Origin: Deltaproteobacteria bacterium
GTDB lineage: Bacteria > Desulfobacterota > Syntrophia > Syntrophales > UBA2192
Direction: 5' to 3'
Assembly: GCA_026388445.1 (NCBI GenBank)
Contig: JAPLJU010000054.1
Location: 1 to 11,318 of the forward strand
Length of the DNA stretch: 11,318 nucleotides
Below the pieces are notes generated by a model. It was not told the DNA's origin. It made no database searches and saw only the letters and a list, made by a program, of their open reading frames with translations. This document shows, in pieces, positions 6,771 to 11,318 of the stretch; position 1 is the stretch's first letter; every line of letters begins with the position of its first letter. The translations under genes and the position numbers were made by a program.

Positions 6771-7553
6771 CTATCTACCCTTGTACTCGGGTTTTCTCTT
6801 CTCCAAAAACGCCCTCATGCCCTCCGTTCTGTCTTCGCTGACAAAGACCAGGGAGAAACAGGCATTTTCAATCGCTCGGCCGGTTTGGAGATCCGCGTCG
6901 ACAGCGTTCTGGACGGCGTATTTCGCGAGCCCCAAAGCCACAGGGCTGTGCCGGGTCATCAGGCGGGCCATTTCCATGGCTTCCTCCATGAGACGGTCGT
7001 CCGGAACCACCCTGTTCACCAGGTTAATGCGTATGGCCTCCTCCGCCGTGATCATCTTCCCGGTCAGGATGAGCTCTTTCGCTTTACCGATCCCCACCAG
7101 CTTCGCGAGGCGAACAGTTCCCCCGCCGCCGGGGAGGATGCCGATATTGATCTCGGGCTGACCGAATCGCGCGCTTTCCGCCGCGATCCTGACATCGCAT
7201 CCCATGGCCAGCTCGCATCCCCCGCCGAGGCAAAAACCCGCTACCGCCGCGATGATCGGCTTCCTCGATTGTTCCATCCGCGACGTCACGTCCCAGAGGG
7301 AGACCCGGTTGAACTGCTCCAGTGCCGTCTTTTCCATCATGGCCGCAATGTCGGCACCCGCCGCAAAGACCTTGTCACCACCGGTAACGATGACGGCCCG
7401 GACGACGTCATCGGCCTCGAACTCGGAGAGCGCCTGGAGCAGTTCCTGCCGCATGACCGTGTTGATCGCGTTTCGGACTTCGGGCCGGTTCAACCGGATG
7501 ATACCGACACCCGCTGTTTCCCTCCTCTCAAGGAGAAGTGTGGTGTAATCCAT
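6771..7553 (-). CDS. Enoyl-CoA hydratase (crotonase family)
   Basis: A 260-residue crotonase-fold protein of the usual length for short-chain enoyl-CoA hydratase. Both catalytic glutamates of true hydratases are present: Glu114 in GGGCELAMGCD and Glu134 in FGQPEINIGILPGGGG. The oxyanion-hole segment FAAGADI is at 63-69. The C-terminal FLEKRKPEYKGR is a hallmark of the hydratase group as opposed to isomerases or decarboxylases. It should hydrate crotonyl-CoA to 3-hydroxybutyryl-CoA and may also serve longer or dicarboxylic enoyl-CoAs. The start follows GGGAGAG by roughly eight bases. It begins 18 bases after the 3-hydroxyacyl-CoA dehydrogenase gene ends, so the two are co-transcribed and act in consecutive steps. 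Confidence 0.93.
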   Translation of the reverse strand: MDYTTLLLERRETAGVGIIRLNRPEVRNAINTVMRQELLQALSEFEADDVVRAVIVTGGDKVFAAGADIAAMMEKTALEQFNRVSLWDVTSRMEQSRKPIIAAVAGFCLGGGCELAMGCDVRIAAESARFGQPEINIGILPGGGGTVRLAKLVGIGKAKELILTGKMITAEEAIRINLVNRVVPDDRLMEEAMEMARLMTRHSPVALGLAKYAVQNAVDADLQTGRAIENACFSLVFVSEDRTEGMRAFLEKRKPEYKGR

Positions 7554-7571
7554 GGATGCTCTCTCCCGTGA

Positions 7572-8453
7572 TCAGAACTTCACATCGCTCCTTGGTTTTT
7601 TCTCCCCGGATGAGTAATCGTACCATCCCCTGCCGGATTTCTTTCCAAGGTCGCCGCTTTCGACGAGCTGCTCCAGGATCATGTTCGGTCGCCACTTGAT
7701 ATCCTTGTAGCTCTCAAACAATCCCCTCAGCACCTCGAGCCCGATATCGAGCCCGACCAGATCGGCTACCTCGAAAGGCCCCATGGGATGACCGAGGGCC
7801 ATCCGGGCCGCCTTGTCGATATCTTCCACACTCGCAACGCCCTCCGTGAGGCAGTTGTACGCTTCGTTCCTGAGAGCCTGGTTGATCCGATTGACGAGAA
7901 AGCCCGGGACATCCTTCACGCGCACCGTGTCCTTTTTCATCGAGTGAATGACTTTTTCAGCCGTGAGCACCGTCTCCATCGATGTTTTCAGACCCCGGAC
8001 GATTTCCACCAGCCGCATGGCCGGAACGGGATTGAAGAAATGCGTCCCGATGAAGTTCTGGGGCCGCTTCACGGTCGTCGCCAGTTTCGTGATGGGAATC
8101 GATGACGTGTTCGTAGCGAAGATCACCTCGGGGCGGCAGATATTGTCCAATTTTTCAAAGGCCTCCTTCTTCGCATCGAAGTTCTCGGCGATAGACTCAA
8201 TGATGAAATCCACATCGGCTGCATCCTCCCAGGCGGTTGTCAGCTTGATCCGCGAAAGGATTTTATTTTTGTCATCCGCCGTGATCCTCTCCTTCTTCAC
8301 CTGATTGTCCAGGCTTCCGTTGATGATTTTCATGCCGCGCTCCATATTTTGGTGCAGCTTCATCACAACGCTATAACCCGCCTGGGCTGCGACCTGGACT
8401 ATTCCTGCACCCATCGTCCCTGATCCGACGACCATCACTTTCTTGACATCCAT
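7572..8453 (-). CDS. hbd: 3-Hydroxybutyryl-CoA / 3-hydroxyacyl-CoA dehydrogenase
   Basis: A 293-residue single-function 3-hydroxyacyl-CoA dehydrogenase, similar over its whole length to clostridial Hbd. The N-terminal Rossmann domain starts with GSGTMGAGI (10-18). NTSSIPI (115-121) includes the substrate-contacting serines. His138 (GTHFFNP) and Glu150 (RLVEIVRG) are the catalytic pair, and Asn188 is in PGFLVNRI. The C-terminal dimer domain has GHPMGPFE and the GRGWYDY ending. Expected reaction: (S)-3-hydroxyacyl-CoA plus NAD+ to 3-oxoacyl-CoA. One oddity is that the segment after the second beta strand reads VVMKLHQNMERG where the family has VVLRDIKDEF.D RG. It is two residues shorter and lacks the acidic residue that binds the adenosine ribose of NAD. 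The start has a very strong site, AAGGAGGTGA at 8457-8466. The gene sits 109 bases after the acyl-CoA dehydrogenase gene. Confidence 0.92.
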   Translation of the reverse strand: MDVKKVMVVGSGTMGAGIVQVAAQAGYSVVMKLHQNMERGMKIINGSLDNQVKKERITADDKNKILSRIKLTTAWEDAADVDFIIESIAENFDAKKEAFEKLDNICRPEVIFATNTSSIPITKLATTVKRPQNFIGTHFFNPVPAMRLVEIVRGLKTSMETVLTAEKVIHSMKKDTVRVKDVPGFLVNRINQALRNEAYNCLTEGVASVEDIDKAARMALGHPMGPFEVADLVGLDIGLEVLRGLFESYKDIKWRPNMILEQLVESGDLGKKSGRGWYDYSSGEKKPRSDVKF

Positions 8454-8562
8454 CTTTCACCTCCTTGATGTGCTAAACCACTTGACGCAACACCAGTAAC
8501 GTTCAGCGCCACGCGCAGGGTTATGAACGGCTAAGTTTTTTCAAATCTTTGCAGTCGCCTTG

Positions 8563-9690
8563 TTACTTCAGGATCTCTCCCGCCTGAATGATCTTCATGA
8601 TCTGATTGGTACCCGTGGCCGGAAAAAGTTCCATGGCATCGTTCAGCAACCGCGCCAGATGATATTCGGGACTGACACCATAACCGCCCAGGATCTCGAT
8701 CGCCTTCCTCGTGACGCTGAGGGCCACTTCCGCACCCACCGCCTTCGCCCGGGCAGAGGATTTGGTGATGTCGCGAGGCGTCATGCCTCGATCCAGGGCC
8801 GCGCCGGGATAGTAGATCAACCATCTGGCCGCCTCAATTTCCGTATCCATCTCGGCCAGCATGAATTGCACGGCCTGCAGTTTCGAGATTGGCTTTCCAT
8901 AGAGGATCCTTTCCTTTGCATACTTGAGTGCGATATCGAATGCACCCCCGGCAATACCCAGTCCGAGGGCTCCAATGGAAAGCCTGGCAACCGTAAAGGT
9001 GCTGATGGCGATCGGGAAGCCCGCCCCTTCCTTCCCGAGCACAGCGTCTTTCTGGATTTTGCAATCGCTGAAGACGAGTTCGCTTACATCCACCGCCCGC
9101 AGGCCCATCTGTTCCTGCCTTCTTCCGACGATGAACCCCGGCGTACCTTTTTCGACAAAGAAAAAACTGGCCCGGTCGCCCGTCTTTGCCAGCAGAAGGC
9201 AGTAGTCCGAGACCCCGCCGTTCGTGATGTATACTTTTCGCCCGTTGATGACGTAACCATCGCCGGCGGCAACCGCTTCGGTTTGCATCGTGGCAAGATC
9301 GGATCCACCGGAAGGCTCCGTAGCAGCGATACACATTTTTTTCGCGCCGCTAATGACCGGGGCGATATATTTTTTTTTCTGACCCGCCGATCCGAAGTTG
9401 GCGATGGCATAAACGGGGCCCGTCCCTACTTCCAGGAAGAAAGCAGCAGAGGGATAAACTCGCGCCAGCTCCTCGGTGGCGATTGTCGCCGCGAGATGAC
9501 CCATTCCGGATCCGCCCAGGTTCTTTGGCGTGGATATGCCGAGAAGCCCGAGATCGGCCAATTTTTTGAATAACTCCGCGGGTAATTCGCCTTTCTTGTC
9601 CAGATCCAGAGCCCGGGGTGCAAGTTCCTTCTCTGAAAATTCGCGAACCATGCCCCGCAGCATTTCCTGTTCTTTCGTGAATTCAAACAT
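8563..9690 (-). CDS. Acyl-CoA dehydrogenase family protein lacking the usual catalytic glutamate
   Basis: A 375-residue protein with full-length acyl-CoA dehydrogenase architecture: helical N-domain (1-115), central beta domain with ATEPSGGSD (123-131) and KVYITNGG (152-159), and C-terminal helices with KERILYGKPI and LGGYGVSPEYHLARLLNDA. FAD-binding segments look normal. The catalytic base does not. The canonical YEGT position reads A358-T359-G360-T361, so Glu is replaced by Thr359, and the alternative base position in helix G used by isovaleryl-CoA dehydrogenase is Ala235. Loss of the Glu base is known in cyclohex-1-ene-1-carboxyl-CoA dehydrogenase, which uses an Asp elsewhere to perform 1,4-elimination. 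Here Glu87 is the only acidic residue in the comparable stretch 78-105. It may act on an alicyclic or otherwise unusual CoA ester; this is inference. The start follows AAAGGA, and the gene lies between the ligase and hydroxyacyl-CoA dehydrogenase genes. Confidence 0.85.
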   Translation of the reverse strand: MFEFTKEQEMLRGMVREFSEKELAPRALDLDKKGELPAELFKKLADLGLLGISTPKNLGGSGMGHLAATIATEELARVYPSAAFFLEVGTGPVYAIANFGSAGQKKKYIAPVISGAKKMCIAATEPSGGSDLATMQTEAVAAGDGYVINGRKVYITNGGVSDYCLLLAKTGDRASFFFVEKGTPGFIVGRRQEQMGLRAVDVSELVFSDCKIQKDAVLGKEGAGFPIAISTFTVARLSIGALGLGIAGGAFDIALKYAKERILYGKPISKLQAVQFMLAEMDTEIEAARWLIYYPGAALDRGMTPRDITKSSARAKAVGAEVALSVTRKAIEILGGYGVSPEYHLARLLNDAMELFPATGTNQIMKIIQAGEILK

Positions 9691-9742
9691 GACGGCTCAT
9701 TCCTTTCTCCCCCGGGTATTTCCCGCCTGCTGGCGTTTTTCC

Positions 9743-9767
9743 GGCAGGGGGTGAAAAACCCCCTGCC
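9743..9767. repeat. Perfect 10-bp inverted repeat (hairpin) upstream of acyl-CoA dehydrogenase gene
   Basis: GGCAGGGGGT (9743-9752) and ACCCCCTGCC (9758-9767) are perfect reverse complements around a five-base loop. It lies in the 125-base gap between the ligase stop and the acyl-CoA dehydrogenase start. In the minus-strand transcript it is followed by GGAAAAAC, not a U-run, so it is not a classical terminator on that strand. It could block 3' exonucleases on the ligase message or adjust downstream expression. Confidence 0.55.
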
Positions 9768-9775
9768 CTGAAGCG

Positions 9776-9809
9776 AAAAAGAAACACAAAATATAACCAA
9801 GGGGGTTAT
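9776..9809 (-). terminator. Weak terminator-like hairpin after the ligase gene
   Basis: On the minus strand, six bases after the ligase stop codon, ATAACC (9809-9804) pairs with GGTTAT (9798-9793) around a five-base loop. A U-rich run follows in the transcript (ATTTTGTGTTTCTTTTT, 9792-9776). The stem is short and mostly A/T, so it could at most give partial termination, lowering expression of the downstream genes relative to the ligase. The stronger GC hairpin just beyond it may act together with it. Confidence 0.35.
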
Positions 9810-9815
9810 TGTCAG

Positions 9816-11318
9816 CTAAGCCTTGTCCTTCCCGGCTGTCTTCGTTGCTATATCTTCCCGTAACTTATACTTGAGAACTTTGCCCGTCGGGGTCCTTGGG
9901 AGCTGCGGAATAATCTCGACCCTCTCCGGCCATTTGTATTTCGCAACCTTTTCCTCTTCCATGAAGACCTGCACTTCCTTAAGGGTGATGGCCTCACCCT
10001 GTTTCAACTCCAAATAGGCGCAACATTTTTCGCCCAGGACGGAATCCGCCATGGCAACGACCGCAGCGTTGACGACCTTGGGATGCCTGTACAGAATGAA
10101 CTCCACCTCCTCGGCACTGATATTCATCCCGCCGCGGATGATGATGTCTTTCAGGCGCGTCGCAAAGTGATAAAAACCTTGTTCGTCGAGATAACAGGCA
10201 TCACCGGTATGGTAATAACCGTCCTTATCCCACTTGGCGGCATTCAGTTCGGGTCGCTTGTAATAGCCCGCAATGATGAAGGGCGCCTTCTGACAATACT
10301 CGCCGGTTTTTCCCGGTCCGATTGTTTTCCCCTTTTCGTCAACAATCTTGGTATGACTGTAAAGCTGCGGCAGACCGATCGTTGTGGACACAAGTTCCGG
10401 ATCCAGGCCCACTTCCGTCACGTTGAGGTGTCCCTCGTTGGAACCAAAACCATTCCAGACCAGACAGCCGAATTTCGACATGAGTTGTTTGATGACGGCG
10501 GTGGGACAGGGCGCGCCGCCGCTGGCGACAACGCGAAGAGAACTCAGATCGTACTTGTCCAGATCCGCGTAGTTGAGCAGGGCCACATGCATGGCCGGCA
10601 CGCCGGCATAGAGTGTCGCTTTCTCCTTATGGATCGTCTGCGCCATGACGGCCGGGTTGAAACCGTCCAGCAGGATGAGTGTGCCCCCGACCATCGCCAT
10701 GGAGAGGACTCCCACACTCTGACCGAAGAGATTGATCCAGGGAAGAGCCATCACAACCCGGTCGTGCACATTCTCCGTGAGGTGGTGAAGAAAGGCGGAG
10801 CGCTCGAAGGTTTTCCAGTGGTTGTGCGTTCTGGGACAGCCCTTCGGGTCCGCTTCCGTCCCGGAGGTGTAACACATGGTGAGAACGTCATTGGCGTCGA
10901 TTTTACAGTTCTGATCCAGGTATTTCGGCGCGTACTTTTCCTCGAGCCTGTTGTCCCACATTTTCCGGAAGGAGACGGTGCCTTCCGGCACTTCGTCGCC
11001 CACGACGATGATGTGCTTCAGGTGAGCATGACCAGCCCGAAGTCCCTTCATCATCTCCACGTAATTGAATTTTGCGTATTCTTTCGTGACGATGACGGCG
11101 GGCGCTTCCGTCTGACGGAGGACATAGTTCAACTCGTGCTCACGCCACTGCATGGCAAGAGGAACAACGCAGGCACCTATCCTGGCAAGGGCCATCTGGA
11201 TCACAATAGCTTCCACGCAGTTCGGGATCTGGGTCACAACCAGGTCGTCTCTCTTGATCCCCAACTCCAGAAAATTGAGGGCCACCCGATCCATCATGGT
11301 CCTGTACTGAGACCAGGT
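9816..11318 (-). CDS. AMP-forming acyl-CoA ligase (5' partial)
   Basis: An ANL-superfamily adenylating enzyme that activates a carboxylic acid with ATP and CoA, giving acyl-CoA, AMP and PPi. The frame stays open to the window edge (TWSQYRT precedes the first visible Met at 11297), so roughly 40-50 N-terminal residues are outside. Visible motifs in order: phosphate loop YTSGTEADPKG, the FGSNEG motif, YHTGD, the hinge and A8 segment RLKDIIIRGGMNISAEEVE, and the catalytic lysine in PRTPTGK near the C-terminus. The TEAD variant of the phosphate loop followed by CPRTHNHW recalls the branch containing 2,3-dihydroxybenzoate-AMP ligase and cyclohexanecarboxylate-CoA ligases rather than long-chain fatty acid ligases. 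This is recognition by eye. It is the first visible gene of the minus-strand run and may supply the CoA ester for the genes downstream. Substrate is unknown. Confidence 0.88.
   Translation of the reverse strand, partial: TWSQYRTMMDRVALNFLELGIKRDDLVVTQIPNCVEAIVIQMALARIGACVVPLAMQWREHELNYVLRQTEAPAVIVTKEYAKFNYVEMMKGLRAGHAHLKHIIVVGDEVPEGTVSFRKMWDNRLEEKYAPKYLDQNCKIDANDVLTMCYTSGTEADPKGCPRTHNHWKTFERSAFLHHLTENVHDRVVMALPWINLFGQSVGVLSMAMVGGTLILLDGFNPAVMAQTIHKEKATLYAGVPAMHVALLNYADLDKYDLSSLRVVASGGAPCPTAVIKQLMSKFGCLVWNGFGSNEGHLNVTEVGLDPELVSTTIGLPQLYSHTKIVDEKGKTIGPGKTGEYCQKAPFIIAGYYKRPELNAAKWDKDGYYHTGDACYLDEQGFYHFATRLKDIIIRGGMNISAEEVEFILYRHPKVVNAAVVAMADSVLGEKCCAYLELKQGEAITLKEVQVFMEEEKVAKYKWPERVEIIPQLPRTPTGKVLKYKLREDIATKTAGKDKA

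Noticed and set aside
6570..7571. 333-residue open frame on the + strand across thiolase start, gap and hydratase
   Set aside because: It spans two well-supported minus-strand genes and their ribosome binding site; composition is that of an antisense frame.
8560..9573. 337-residue open frame on the + strand opposite the second acyl-CoA dehydrogenase
   Set aside because: Antisense shadow; the minus frame shows full acyl-CoA dehydrogenase motifs.
9725..9741. CGCC-TGCT-GGCG followed by TTTTT on the + strand, terminator-like
   Set aside because: A four-pair stem is too short, and no + strand gene ends there.

Overview
The window looks like chromosomal DNA of a strictly anaerobic bacterium, most likely a fermenting, syntrophic or sulfate-reducing Desulfobacterota relative (Syntrophus/Desulfococcus type). 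This placement rests on gene content and was not tested by a database search. The coding DNA is fairly GC-rich, with long antisense shadow ORFs. Every recognisable gene acts on CoA thioesters, and the set matches the lower part of anaerobic aromatic, alicyclic or dicarboxylic acid degradation through glutaryl-CoA.

Layout. On the + strand at the left edge lie the two subunits of a glutaconate-type CoA-transferase (the first cut by the window edge), closed by a strong intrinsic terminator. A short gap follows that holds what appears to be a decayed AraC-type helix-turn-helix relic. From there to the right edge everything is on the - strand and converges on the transferase pair. Read in transcription order (right to left) it is: an AMP-forming acyl-CoA ligase (5' end outside the window), an acyl-CoA dehydrogenase lacking the usual catalytic glutamate, a 3-hydroxyacyl-CoA dehydrogenase, an enoyl-CoA hydratase, an SCP-x type thiolase, a DUF35 Zn-ribbon/OB protein, a glutaryl-CoA dehydrogenase, and the alpha subunit of glutaconyl-CoA decarboxylase. 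No gap exceeds 300 bases.

How they fit. The transferase or the ligase would make the CoA thioester. Dehydrogenase, hydratase, hydroxyacyl-CoA dehydrogenase and thiolase could carry out beta-oxidation, for example of a pimelyl-type intermediate to glutaryl-CoA. Glutaryl-CoA dehydrogenase would oxidise glutaryl-CoA to glutaconyl-CoA. Its valine directly before the catalytic glutamate is the signature of the non-decarboxylating type, so the decarboxylation can be left to the biotin-dependent, Na+-pumping decarboxylase whose alpha subunit follows. Crotonyl-CoA then goes through hydratase, dehydrogenase and thiolase to acetyl-CoA. The decarboxylase beta, gamma and delta subunits and electron-transfer flavoprotein are not in this window.

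Most interesting points: the valine-type glutaryl-CoA dehydrogenase beside gcdA; the second acyl-CoA dehydrogenase with Thr and Ala where the catalytic Glu should be; a hydroxyacyl-CoA dehydrogenase with a shortened NAD-binding loop missing its acidic residue; the orphan decarboxylase alpha subunit; and the AraC relic. I see no mobile element, CRISPR array, tRNA or rRNA.
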